A stretch of 26,325 nucleotides of DNA from CAYLSV01 sp964386435 (GCA_964386435.1 CAYLSV010000046.1:1-26325); one strand, 5' to 3'; counted from the first letter of the stretch, positions 1 through 7,055 are shown. Notes: generated by a model not told the origin, from the letters alone. Made by a program: numbers and translations.

Positions 1-2434
1 CGTCGTCGCGGCTGTAGCCGAAGGTCATCTGGGTCAGGTCGTTGGTGCCGAAGCTGAAGAACTCGGCCTCGTGGGCGATCTCGTCGGCGGTGATGGCGGC
101 GCGGGGCACCTCGATCATCGTGCCGACCAGGTACTTGACCTTCTTTTTCTTGTCCTTGAACACCTGCTCGGCCTCGTCGTGGAGGTGCTTTTTCAGGAAC
201 GACAGCTCGGCCGCGGTGCCGGCGAGCGGGATCATGATCTCGGGGACGATCTTGCCGCCGACCTTGATGGCCGCCTCGAGGATCGCGCGGACCTGCATCC
301 GCAAAATCTCCGGGTACGTCACGGCGAGCCGGCAGCCGCGGTGGCCGAGCATCGGGTTCTGCTCGTGCAGGCCCTGGATGCGGGTGCGGATTTCGTCGGG
401 CGTCACGCCGACGTTCTTGGCGATCAGCTCGATCTCCTTGTACTGGTCCTGGCCCGGCAGGAACTCGTGCAGCGGCGGGTCGAGCAGGCGGATGGTGACG
501 GGCAAGCCCTTCATCGCCTTGAACAAGCCCTCGAAGTCGCTGCGCTGGAACGGCAGCAGTTTCTTGAGCGCCTTCTCCCGGCCGGCGGCGTCGCCGGCGA
601 GGATCATCTCCCGCATCGGGCCGATCCGCTCGCTCTCGAAGAACATGTGCTCGGTCCGGCAAAGGCCAATGCCCTCGGCGCCAAAGTCGCGAGCCTTCTT
701 CGAGTCGTCGGGCGTGTCGGCGTTGGTGCGGACGGCCAGGCGGCGGAACTTGTCGGCCAAGCTCATCAGCTTCTTGAAGTTCCGGTCCGGCTCGGGCTCC
801 TGCGTCGGCACCTGGCCGTCGAGGACGTCGCCCGTGGTGCCGTCGATCGAGAGGGCGTCCGTCGGGCCGTACTTCTTGCCGTTGATCGTGGCCGTCTGCT
901 TGGCGGCGTCGATCTCGATGTCGCCGGCGCCGCAGACGCACGGCTTGCCCCAGCCGCGGGCGACGACGGCGGCGTGGCTCGTCTTGCCGCCGGTGCTGGT
1001 GAGAATGCCCTGGGCGGCGTGCATGCCCTCGACGTCCTCGGGCGAGGTTTCACGCCGCACCAGCAGCACGGCCTCGCCGGCCTCGGCGCGGGCCTTGGCA
1101 TCTTCGGCGGTGAACGCCAGCGTGCCCACGGCCGCGCCGGGCGAGGCGTTGAGGCCGCTGGTCAGCACCGTCGCGCTCTTGCGGGCGGCGGGCTGGAACG
1201 CCGGGTGGAGCAATTGGTCGAGGTGGCCGGGCGTGACCATCTGGACGGCGGCCTTCTCGTCGATCTTCTTCTCCTTGAGCAGGTCCGTGGCGATCTTCAG
1301 CGCGGCCCGGCCGGTGCGTTTGCCGTTGCGGGTCTGGAGCATGTAGAGCGTGTCTTGCTCGACGGTGAACTCGAAGTCCTGCATGTCGCCGTAGCGGTCT
1401 TCGAGCCGCTTGCGCATCTCCATGATCTGCTTGTGGAGCTTGGGCAGCTCCTTCTTCATCACGGCCGCGTCCTTGGGCGTGCGGATGCCGGCGACCACGT
1501 CCTCGCCTTGGGCGTTGACGAGGTAATCGCAGTACAGCTTGTTCTCGCCGGTCGACGGGTCGCGGGTGAACCCGACGCCGGTGGCGCAGTCGTCGCCCAT
1601 GTTGCCAAAGACCATGGTCTGGCAGTTCACGGCCGTGCCGGCGTAGTGGCCCATGCCTTCGGCCCGGCGGTAGCTCTTGGCCTTGTCGCTGTCCCAGCTC
1701 TTGAACACGGCCTCGATGGCCAGCTCGAGCTGCTTCTCCGGGTCCTGCGGGAAGGCGAAGCCGGCGTGGGTCTTGAAGACCTTCTTGTAGTCGTCGCACA
1801 GCGCCTTGAGGTCGTCGGCCGACAGCTCGGTATCGTCCTTCACGCCGACCGCGCTCTTCTTGGCGGTCATTGCCTCCTCGAAGTGCTCGTGGTGCACGCC
1901 GACGACCACGTCGCCGTACATGTTGATCAGCCGGCGGTAGCTGTCGTAGGCGAAGCGGGCGTCTTGCTCGGCCATGGCGGCGACGATCTCGTCGGTCAGG
2001 CCCAGGTTCAGCACGGTGTCCATCATGCCCGGCATGCTGACGGCCGCGCCCGAGCGGACGCTGAGCAGCAGGGGCTTCTTGGCGTCGCCGAACTTCTTCT
2101 TCGTCGCCCGCTCCGTTTTCTTGACGTTCTTGGCGACCTCGTCCATCAAACCGGCCGGGAGCTTTTTGCCGCCGGCGTTGTAGTCGGCGCAGGTCTCGGT
2201 GGTGATGGTGAAGCCCGGCGGCACGGGGAAGCCGCTGGCGGTCATGTCGGCCAGGTTCGCGCCCTTGCCGCCGAGCAGCAGCTTGTCGCCGCGTCCGCCT
2301 TCGGCACGGCCGTCGCCGAAGAAGAAGACCCGCTTGCCGGTTTTGACGCGGGCGGTGGTGACGGCCTTCTTGACCGACTTCTTGGCGGTTTTCGCGGCCT
2401 TTTTGACCTTTTTCGCCGTGGTGGACTTCGCCAT
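1..2434 (-). CDS. ppdK: Pyruvate, phosphate dikinase (C-terminus off the left edge)
   Basis: This enzyme interconverts pyruvate, ATP and phosphate with PEP, AMP and diphosphate in the cytoplasm. About 811 codons are visible. The N-terminal ATP-grasp part contains LLLGGKGANLADM and GFPVPPGFTITTE. The swivelling phosphohistidine domain has TGGKTSHAAVVARGWGKPCV with the catalytic His at about residue 487. The frame runs off the window after FFSFGTNDLTQMTFGYSRDD, so the PEP-site CGEHGG segment and roughly the last 80-100 residues are missing here. The ATG at 2432-2434 is chosen because the conserved domain begins about 35 residues later and a good promoter lies upstream. The first ~28 residues are an extra Lys/Ala-rich stretch (starting MAKSTTAKKVKKAAKTAKK), unusual for PPDK. 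No Shine-Dalgarno is visible. The long open frames on the opposite strand are shadows of this gene. Confidence 0.96.
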   Translation of the reverse strand, partial: MAKSTTAKKVKKAAKTAKKSVKKAVTTARVKTGKRVFFFGDGRAEGGRGDKLLLGGKGANLADMTASGFPVPPGFTITTETCADYNAGGKKLPAGLMDEVAKNVKKTERATKKKFGDAKKPLLLSVRSGAAVSMPGMMDTVLNLGLTDEIVAAMAEQDARFAYDSYRRLINMYGDVVVGVHHEHFEEAMTAKKSAVGVKDDTELSADDLKALCDDYKKVFKTHAGFAFPQDPEKQLELAIEAVFKSWDSDKAKSYRRAEGMGHYAGTAVNCQTMVFGNMGDDCATGVGFTRDPSTGENKLYCDYLVNAQGEDVVAGIRTPKDAAVMKKELPKLHKQIMEMRKRLEDRYGDMQDFEFTVEQDTLYMLQTRNGKRTGRAALKIATDLLKEKKIDEKAAVQMVTPGHLDQLLHPAFQPAARKSATVLTSGLNASPGAAVGTLAFTAEDAKARAEAGEAVLLVRRETSPEDVEGMHAAQGILTSTGGKTSHAAVVARGWGKPCVCGAGDIEIDAAKQTATINGKKYGPTDALSIDGTTGDVLDGQVPTQEPEPDRNFKKLMSLADKFRRLAVRTNADTPDDSKKARDFGAEGIGLCRTEHMFFESERIGPMREMILAGDAAGREKALKKLLPFQRSDFEGLFKAMKGLPVTIRLLDPPLHEFLPGQDQYKEIELIAKNVGVTPDEIRTRIQGLHEQNPMLGHRGCRLAVTYPEILRMQVRAILEAAIKVGGKIVPEIMIPLAGTAAELSFLKKHLHDEAEQVFKDKKKKVKYLVGTMIEVPRAAITADEIAHEAEFFSFGTNDLTQMTFGYSRDD

Positions 2435-2518
2435 GTTGTGCTTGCGTTGGTGGGGGTGGAGGTTGGAAAGCGCGGCCGGCGCGGCAGGAATCGCCCAAAA
2501 ACGCCGCCGATGGGCCGC

Positions 2519-2547
2519 AATATAGGTGTGGGGCGGGTTTCGTTCAA
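2519..2547 (-). promoter_or_regulatory. Sigma-70-type promoter for ppdK
   Basis: On the minus strand TTGAAC (2542-2547) and TATATT (2519-2524) are separated by exactly 17 bp. This is the best canonical promoter in the window. It points at ppdK and implies a 5' leader of about 75-80 nt with no obvious ribosome binding site. Confidence 0.7.
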
Positions 2548-2661
2548 TCAGCAGGGGGTTGGCCCACTGTCCTTTGTTGTTTGTCCTTCGTTCTCGGTCC
2601 TTCGTTGTTGGTCCGTGGTCCGTGGTCGGTTGCTCACGCCGGCAAGGGCATGACGAGATTT

Positions 2662-2687
2662 GCAAAGCTCAAAGGACAAAGGACAAA
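2662..2687 (+). repeat. Copy 1 of dispersed AGCTC-AAAGGACAAAGGAC repeat
   Basis: The segment GCAAAGCTC followed by AAAGGACAAAGGACAA is nearly repeated in inverse orientation at 7014-7038, about 4.3 kb away. The shared part is about 25 bp with roughly three differences, judged by eye. Confidence 0.45.
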
Positions 2688-2766
2688 CAACCAAGAACAA
2701 TTTCTTTAGCACCCGCCGGTCTGTCGGCGTCCAACTTCCCGGACATGCCGCCTGATGCCACCTGCG

Positions 2767-3251
2767 ATGACCGCCGCCGAGTTCGATGCCGCCGTGCGGG
2801 CGGCAATCCCCGGCGTGCTGCGCCTGGCGATGCGGCTGACAAACGATGCGGCGCTGGCCGACGATGTCGCCGGCGAGGCGCTCTTGCGGGCGGCCCGCGG
2901 CTACCCGTCGTTCCGCGGCGAGGCGGCGCTGTCGACCTGGCTGCACACGCTGGTCGTCCGGGCGTTCCGCGACCAACTGCGACGGCAACCCAAACTGCCC
3001 GAGCCGACCGACGCGGTGGGGCGGTCGCCGGCGGACCTTGCCGCGTCGAAGGACTCGGTGGGCAGATTGCTGCGGCCGTGAGCACGTTGCCGCCGCGGCA
3101 GCGGGAGGCGGTGGTGCTGACGCACTACGAGCAGGTCAGCACCGCCGAGGCCGCCGCGGTGATGGCGACGAGCGAAACCAACGTCCGCGTCCTCTTGACC
3201 CACGGCCGCGCAAAGCTCCGGCACCAACTGCGGAGGCATCTCGATGACTGA
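2767..3251 (+). pseudogene. ECF-type RNA polymerase sigma factor, single-base frameshift
   Basis: The product would direct RNA polymerase to a dedicated regulon. Region 2 is encoded from the ATG at 2767 (MTAAEFDAAVRAAIPGVLRL, then LADDVAGEALLRAARGYPSF and LSTWLHTLVVRAF). That frame stops at 3079-3081 just after SPADLAASKDS. Region 4 continues in another frame as LPPRQREAVVLTHYEQVSTA, then a helix-turn-helix (ETNVRVLLTHGRAKLRHQL), ending at 3251. Restoring one base near the GGG run at 3060-3062 would join the halves as ...KDSVGQIAAAVSTLPPRQ. No slippery heptamer is visible, so I favour a sequencing or assembly error or a recent mutation over programmed frameshifting. Alternative ATGs in the same frame are at 2755 and, out of frame, 2745. 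The stop overlaps the start of the next gene by 8 nt, which suggests translational coupling to an anti-sigma partner. Confidence 0.75.
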
Positions 3252-3993
3252 CCTCGACGACCTGCTCGACCAAGCCGAGTGGCCGACGGTCGATCCGGCG
3301 CGAACCGAGCGGACGTGGGCGTTCGTCACGCCGCACCGCCGATCGACTTGGCCCCGCCGGGCCGCCGTCGCCGCGGCGGCCGTGCTGGCGGTCGGCACGC
3401 TGACGCTGCTGCCCGATTCGCCCGACGCCCCAACCGCCGTCGCGATTCAAGATGAGCCTGAAAAAGCAGACATAGCCCCGCCGCCACTCGACAATGGGGG
3501 CGAGCATGTTCGATCACGATCGCCCGCCGGCCGCCCCGCAACGCTCGCCGAGCAGTGGGCCGTCTTGGCACGGCCGCAGACCGCGCCGCCGCCTGTCGAT
3601 CACGCCGCCCGCGCCGCCGAACTGGTCGCGCTGCCGGACGAGGCGTTGCTCATCCAGCGGGCCGCCGTCGCCGCCACCCCGGAGCTTTGGCCCGCCCTCG
3701 CCCGGCAGCTCGACGCCCCGCAAATCGCCCACCGCCGCGCCGCTGCTGTGTTGCTCTCCGGCACGAACGACCCCGCCCTCTACCGCCACCTCGCCACCGT
3801 CGGCTCGACCAACCGCCACGCGTTACTCGCGCTCCTGTGGTCCGACGACCCCACCGCCGCGGCCCTGCTGGCCACGCTCGAAAACCACCCGTCCACCCGC
3901 GCCACCGTCCGCTCGCTCCGCCTGCAAACCGCAGCCCTGCCGAGCACAAGCGAACCGCAAACTCAGAAGGAAGCCCACCATGTCGAAGCCTGA
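3244..3993 (+). CDS. Putative single-pass membrane anti-sigma-like protein
   Basis: This 249-aa protein overlaps the end of the sigma-factor gene, the usual arrangement of an ECF sigma factor and its regulator. It has a short cytoplasmic N-terminus of about 38 residues, one hydrophobic segment at residues 39-56 (RRAAVAAAAVLAVGTLTLL) preceded by Arg residues, and an extracytoplasmic Pro/Ala-rich linker. A helical C-terminal part rich in Ala/Leu (LAEQWAVLARP, ALARQLDAPQIAHRRAAAVL, LATVGSTNRHALLALL) looks HEAT-like. The zinc-binding HxxxCxxC motif of ZAS anti-sigma domains is absent. The role is inferred from position and topology only. Its 3' end overlaps the next gene by 14 nt. Confidence 0.6.
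   Translation: MTDLDDLLDQAEWPTVDPARTERTWAFVTPHRRSTWPRRAAVAAAAVLAVGTLTLLPDSPDAPTAVAIQDEPEKADIAPPPLDNGGEHVRSRSPAGRPATLAEQWAVLARPQTAPPPVDHAARAAELVALPDEALLIQRAAVAATPELWPALARQLDAPQIAHRRAAAVLLSGTNDPALYRHLATVGSTNRHALLALLWSDDPTAAALLATLENHPSTRATVRSLRLQTAALPSTSEPQTQKEAHHVEA
3967..3971 (+). promoter_or_regulatory. Ribosome binding site that supports a start at 3980
   Basis: AAGGA lies 8 nt before the ATG at 3980, inside the end of the anti-sigma-like gene. It is one of few clear Shine-Dalgarno sequences here and argues that the secretin-like gene starts at 3980, not near its hydrophobic segment at 4289. Confidence 0.55.
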
Positions 3994-5176
3994 ACCGAAC
4001 CGCCGCCCGCTCGCCTCGCAACCTCCAAAGCACCCCCACCGCCGTCATGACGGCGGGGCTTCGCCCGCTCCGGAAGTCGCCCGATCCGAGCAACACCCCG
4101 CCGTCACCCCAGCAATGGGCGCTCCAGCAGTGCTCACCGCGGCGACGGTCAAGCCGTACGGACGCACAAGAGACCCCCACCGCTGCGTAGCAGCGGGGCT
4201 ACGCCCGAACCCCGCGCACCTCGACAACCCGGAGCAGTGCCCGAACTGGGAGCAGCCCCGCCGCTACGCGGCGGTGGGGGTTTCGGTGATGCTGAGCGTT
4301 CTGGCGGTCGCCCTCGCCGCCGGGCCGGCGGCGGCGCAGGAGGCGCAGGAGGCGCCGCACGACGGTCCGCGGCTCATCGACGACACGCAAACGGCGGAGA
4401 GAGTCACGCACGTCTACCCGATCGCCGACCTGCTGCCGGAGCGGCCGGCTGGGGAACCGGCCGTCGGCGGCGGGTTCGGGGGCGAGGCGGCCGATGCCGA
4501 CGACGCGGCCACAGAACTCATCGCGGTCCTCTTCGACAACGTCCCCGACGCCGACGTGCAGGCGGAGATCTCCGACTTCAACGGCCAGCTCATCGTCACC
4601 GCGCCCCGGCCGGTGCAGGACGGGATCGCCGATCTGCTCGACCAGCTTCGGCAGGGGCGGCCGATGCTGCTCGTGGAGGTGCTGATCGTCGAGGTGCCGA
4701 TGGCGAGCGTCGGGCAGCTCGATCTGGACGACGCGATGACGCTCGCCGAGCAGCCGGCGGTGGGGGCGGTGCGGCAGCGGGTGCTCAACGGCGTGACCGT
4801 CACCGCCCGCCGCGGCGAGACGCACGCGTACGTCAGCGACCTCTCGCCCGTCGTCGGGCAGGGGGCCATCGGCTACGACCCGGAGGTGAGCAAAGTCTTC
4901 GGCGGCCTGACCGTTGTCGCCACGCCCACCCTCTCGGCCGACGGGCGGTTCGCCACCGTCGCCTTCGACGTCGAGCAATCCATTGTCGGCGACATCGCCA
5001 CCGTTGAGGTCAGCCCTGGCGCCCACATCCAAACCTTCGACCGCACCGCGGACCAGGTGGCCGCGACGATCAGCCTGCCAATCGACCAATGGCTCATCGC
5101 CGGCTTCCTCGGCCACGAGGAAGAGGGGGAGGAGCAGGCGACGGCGTACGCGGTCCTGCTGCGAATTGGCGCTTGA
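3980..5176 (+). CDS. Secretin-like exported protein with repeat-filled N-terminal leader
   Basis: The 398-aa product has an export signal only at residues 99-120 (VSVMLSVLAVALAAGPAAAQ). After it come VTHVYPIADLLPE, which resembles the short N-domain of secretins, the motif LIVTAPRPVQDGIADLLDQLR, and LLVEVLIVEVPMASVGQL, typical of the segment entering a secretin domain. The C-terminal half has the beta-rich FGGLTVVATPTLSADGRFATV pattern. It is much shorter than GspD or PilQ, so a pore is not certain. Residues 1-98 start with MSKPEPNRRPLASQPPK and then run through three copies of a palindromic DNA repeat in an uninterrupted frame. An alternative start at GTG 4274, GTG 4286 or ATG 4289 would drop this leader. 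The gene overlaps the anti-sigma-like gene by 14 nt, so the three genes probably form one operon. Confidence 0.65.
   Translation: MSKPEPNRRPLASQPPKHPHRRHDGGASPAPEVARSEQHPAVTPAMGAPAVLTAATVKPYGRTRDPHRCVAAGLRPNPAHLDNPEQCPNWEQPRRYAAVGVSVMLSVLAVALAAGPAAAQEAQEAPHDGPRLIDDTQTAERVTHVYPIADLLPERPAGEPAVGGGFGGEAADADDAATELIAVLFDNVPDADVQAEISDFNGQLIVTAPRPVQDGIADLLDQLRQGRPMLLVEVLIVEVPMASVGQLDLDDAMTLAEQPAVGAVRQRVLNGVTVTARRGETHAYVSDLSPVVGQGAIGYDPEVSKVFGGLTVVATPTLSADGRFATVAFDVEQSIVGDIATVEVSPGAHIQTFDRTADQVAATISLPIDQWLIAGFLGHEEEGEEQATAYAVLLRIGA
4033..4066 (+). repeat. Palindromic repeat family 1, copy a (inside coding region)
   Basis: CCCCCA precedes an 18-bp perfect palindrome at 4039-4056 (CCGCCGTCA-TGACGGCGG), followed by GGCTTCGCCCG. 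It is read in frame as part of the secretin-like protein (PHRRHDGGASP). Confidence 0.7.
4172..4207 (+). repeat. Palindromic repeat family 1, copy b (inside coding region)
   Basis: CCCCCA precedes a stem CCGCTGC-GTA-GCAGCGG (4180-4196), followed by GGCTACGCCCG. It is translated as DPHRCVAAGLRP in the secretin-like frame, the same framing as copy a. Confidence 0.75.
4254..4286 (-). repeat. Palindromic repeat family 1, copy c (inside coding region)
   Basis: This is the inverse orientation of copies a and b. The stem is CCGCCGC-TAC-GCGGCGG (4258-4274), followed by TGGGGGTTTC. It ends directly before the hydrophobic export segment and is translated as PRRYAAVGVS. Confidence 0.72.
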
Positions 5177-5205
5177 AGTGTGACGTGGTGAAGTGTGACG
5201 TGGTG
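5176..5205 (+). repeat. Perfect 15-bp tandem duplication
   Basis: AAGTGTGACGTGGTG occurs twice back to back (5176-5190 and 5191-5205), starting at the last base of the secretin-like stop codon. It forms most of the left arm of the long inverted repeat that follows. Confidence 0.8.
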
Positions 5206-5265
5206 ATTTGCCGGAGGTCGTGCCAACCCCTTCCGGCGAATCACCACGTCAAACTTCACCACGTC
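5182..5265. terminator. 34-bp inverted repeat between convergent genes, possible bidirectional terminator
   Basis: The arms at 5182-5215 and 5232-5265 are complementary over 34 bp with two mismatches, around a 16-nt loop. The right arm carries the end and stop codon of the flippase gene. The arm unit GACGTGGTGAAGT is itself duplicated. The convergent position suits transcription termination, but no T-tract follows, so it may instead be a repeat element. Confidence 0.5.
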
Positions 5266-6631
5266 GCCACGTATTCTGCCACACATACCACGGCTGCCAC
5301 ACCAGACACCGCGCGGCCGCCGCCAAAACCGTGCCGTAGACGACGCCGCGCAGGCCGTAGCCTTGGGTGACGAGTAGCGTGCTGACAAGGGCGTTGAAGC
5401 CGCCGGCGATCAGCACGCTGATGGCCACCGCCCTCGCCCGGCCCATGCCCAGCAAAACCCCCCGGCCGACCGCGCCGCTGCCGCCGATGACCGTGCCGGC
5501 CAGGACAAACGGCAGCACGTCGAGCGTCGCCGCCGGCGCGTCTCCCAGCCACAGCCGCAACGCGAGCGGGGCCGCCAGCCACGCCACGATGGCTCCGGCC
5601 ACCAGCACGCCGGCCGTCACAAGGGTGCCGATGAGGTACAGCCGCCAGACGCCCGCGCCGTCGCCGCCCGCGTCCAGCTTCGCCGCCCGCGGCAGCACGA
5701 TCGCCGACGCCGCCCCGGCCAGCAGCAGCAGGGCGGCGTCGATCTGCACCGCCGGCGCGTACGCCGCCACGCCACCGTCGACGAAGCGGTTGAGCAGCAC
5801 GTAATCGATCGGCGCGTACAGAAAGTCGGCCGCCTGCGCGAGCGTCACGAACCCGCCCAGCACCAGCAGCCGCCGGTACGGCCGGACCTTCAAGAGCAGC
5901 GGGGCATCGTTCGCCCGCGCGCCCAACGCGGCGATCCGCAGCAGGGCCCCGAGCAGCTCCGCCCCCGCCGCGCTGCCGGCCGCGGCGACGAGGACGAAGT
6001 CGAAGTCGCCGCTGCCCCAGATGAACCAACTCGCCAGAAACGCCGGCCACGCCAGCTCGGCGACGCACAGCGCCCACTGGTCGGCGTGCAGCCGATCGTC
6101 GTGCTGCAACACCGCCGACGCCGGCTCGCCCAAAAGCCGCAATGCCACCGCCACGCCGAGCAACGCCACCGCCTGCCCGACCGCCTCGCCCTCGGCCAGC
6201 CCCGCCGGCACGTCGTGCAAGTGGTGAAACGCCGCTGCGTACCCGAACCCGACGACGGCCGCCACGAGCGCCGACCAGTACGCCACCCGTCCCGGCGGCC
6301 AGTCGCCGCCGTACACACTGCCGCCATGCACCGGCACGCTGCCCACCACCGCCGCCACCGGCACGTCGTCGGCTGGCAACGGCTGCCGCGCCTTCGCCTC
6401 CGTCTCGGCCAACAGCCGCACCGTCGCCGGGGCCAGCCCGAACCCCGCCAGCCGCAGCAGCCCGATCGTCCCCCGCGCGAGCGCCAACACCGCGAACGCC
6501 TCCGCCCCCGCCGACCGCCACACCATCGCAAACACCGCCGCCCAACCCGTCACCCGACACACCGCCAGTGCGTACCCGCTGACCACATCCCGCCCCAGCG
6601 AGCCGATCGGCGTTGGCATCAAGCGGATCAT
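5249..6631 (-). CDS. Polysaccharide/lipid flippase-like membrane protein (MOP superfamily)
   Basis: The 460-aa product has about twelve hydrophobic segments along its length, for example GYALAVCRVTGWAAVFAMVW, VAYWSALVAAVVGFGYAAAF, LIGTLVTAGVLVAGAIVAWL and AVAISVLIAGGFNALVSTLL. It also has the charged R-P-Y-R-R-L-L-x-L-G-G-F-x-T-L junction common at mid-protein in Wzx-like oligosaccharide translocases. It would move lipid-linked saccharides across the inner membrane. No glycosyltransferases sit next to it, so the substrate is unknown. The start at 6631 gives MIRLMPTPIG; ATG 6619 is an equally possible start. It converges on the secretin-like gene, and its last codons lie inside a long inverted repeat. 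Confidence 0.75.
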   Translation of the reverse strand: MIRLMPTPIGSLGRDVVSGYALAVCRVTGWAAVFAMVWRSAGAEAFAVLALARGTIGLLRLAGFGLAPATVRLLAETEAKARQPLPADDVPVAAVVGSVPVHGGSVYGGDWPPGRVAYWSALVAAVVGFGYAAAFHHLHDVPAGLAEGEAVGQAVALLGVAVALRLLGEPASAVLQHDDRLHADQWALCVAELAWPAFLASWFIWGSGDFDFVLVAAAGSAAGAELLGALLRIAALGARANDAPLLLKVRPYRRLLVLGGFVTLAQAADFLYAPIDYVLLNRFVDGGVAAYAPAVQIDAALLLLAGAASAIVLPRAAKLDAGGDGAGVWRLYLIGTLVTAGVLVAGAIVAWLAAPLALRLWLGDAPAATLDVLPFVLAGTVIGGSGAVGRGVLLGMGRARAVAISVLIAGGFNALVSTLLVTQGYGLRGVVYGTVLAAAARCLVWQPWYVWQNTWRRGEV

Positions 6632-6673
6632 GGTGCTACGGCGGAGTCAGGTGAGCGAATCCGGCACACGCCC

Positions 6674-6720
6674 CAGCGTCGCTGAAGCCCCCAACGCTGC
6701 GTAGCAGCGGGGCTACATAC
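6674..6720 (+). repeat. Palindromic repeat family 1, copy d
   Basis: GCGTCGCTGAAGCCCCCAA is followed by the stem CGCTGC-GTA-GCAGCG (6695-6709) and GGGGCTACATAC. It forms a head-to-head pair with copy e, like a REP/BIME unit, upstream of the flippase gene. Confidence 0.8.
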
Positions 6721-6744
6721 GGTTGCCAACTCGACTGGTCTACA

Positions 6745-6793
6745 TGCGTAGCCCCGCTGCTACGCAGCGGTGGGGGCTTCAGCGACGCACGCA
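6745..6793 (-). repeat. Palindromic repeat family 1, copy e
   Basis: This is the inverse of copy d: stem CCGCTGC-TAC-GCAGCGG (6754-6770), then TGGGGGCTTC and the flank AGCGACGCACGCA. The flank TCAGCGACGCACGCA (6779-6793) is identical to that of copy f, almost 5 kb away. Confidence 0.8.
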
Positions 6794-6824
6794 CCGGGAT
6801 CAAGTTGAACGTCGTGTCACCGCC

Positions 6825-6974
6825 TCACTCCCCCTCGCCCGGCGCAACCTCCTGCACATCCGACTCCGGCCCCGGACTCGGCGCGTCCTCGTCCGTGAGC
6901 CGCTCAACGAGAATCCAGATCAGCCCGACGATCAGCAACGCCAAGCCCAGGATTTGCCAGAAGTTCGGTTTCAT
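6825..6974 (-). CDS. Small single-pass membrane protein, 49 aa
   Basis: The ATG at 6972-6974 opens a 49-codon frame. It has a short polar N-terminus (MKPNFWQ), one strongly hydrophobic helix at residues 8-23 (ILGLALLIVGLIWILV), then ERLTDED and an acidic Pro/Gly tail ending EVAPGEGE. This is the layout of a real N-in single-span protein. A -10-like TATCTT ends 6 nt before the ATG, matching the pattern of many genes here. I do not recognise a family and the function is unknown. The opposite-strand frame in this region looks like a shadow. Confidence 0.65.
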   Translation of the reverse strand: MKPNFWQILGLALLIVGLIWILVERLTDEDAPSPGPESDVQEVAPGEGE

Positions 6975-6980
6975 AAGGCA

Positions 6981-6986
6981 AAGATA
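6981..6986 (-). promoter_or_regulatory. -10 element TATCTT, 6 nt before the 49-aa gene
   Basis: On the minus strand TATCTT is followed by six bases and then the ATG, so transcription would begin at or next to the start codon (leaderless mRNA). No clear -35 box. Confidence 0.5.
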
Positions 6987-7013
6987 GGGCGGCGGCGCGT
7001 GGCGCGATGCTCC

Positions 7014-7038
7014 TTATCCTTTGTCCTTTGGAGCTTGC
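7014..7038 (-). repeat. Copy 2 of dispersed AGCTC-AAAGGACAAAGGAC repeat
   Basis: On the minus strand GCAAGCTCCAAAGG is followed by ACAAAGGATAA. It is near-identical to 2662-2687 in opposite orientation. Confidence 0.45.
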
Positions 7039-7055
7039 TTTTCTCTTCTTTTAAG

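Larger units (their letters stand above)
2435..2766. other. Divergent intergenic region with low-complexity CCTTTGT/GGTCC repeats
   Basis: This 332-bp region separates ppdK from the sigma-factor gene. Apart from the ppdK promoter it holds degenerate repeats: GTCCTTTGTTGTTTGTCC near 2569-2586, GGTCCGTGGTCCGTGGTC near 2610-2627, and CAAAGGACAAAGGACAAAC near 2670-2688. The outer parts are loosely inverted with respect to each other. I see no convincing gene, although one frame stays open through the region. Confidence 0.55.

Noticed and set aside
71..2653. 860-codon open frame on the plus strand
   Set aside because: It is antisense to ppdK, rich in V/D/G/A/L shadow composition, and has no family motif; the ppdK motifs on the minus strand are unambiguous.
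3050..3070. Programmed ribosomal frameshift in the sigma-factor gene
   Set aside because: No slippery heptamer and no evident downstream stimulatory structure; an indel at the GGG run is simpler.
4033..6793. CRISPR array
   Set aside because: The repeats are palindromic, unevenly spaced, in both orientations, and lack uniform spacers or cas genes.
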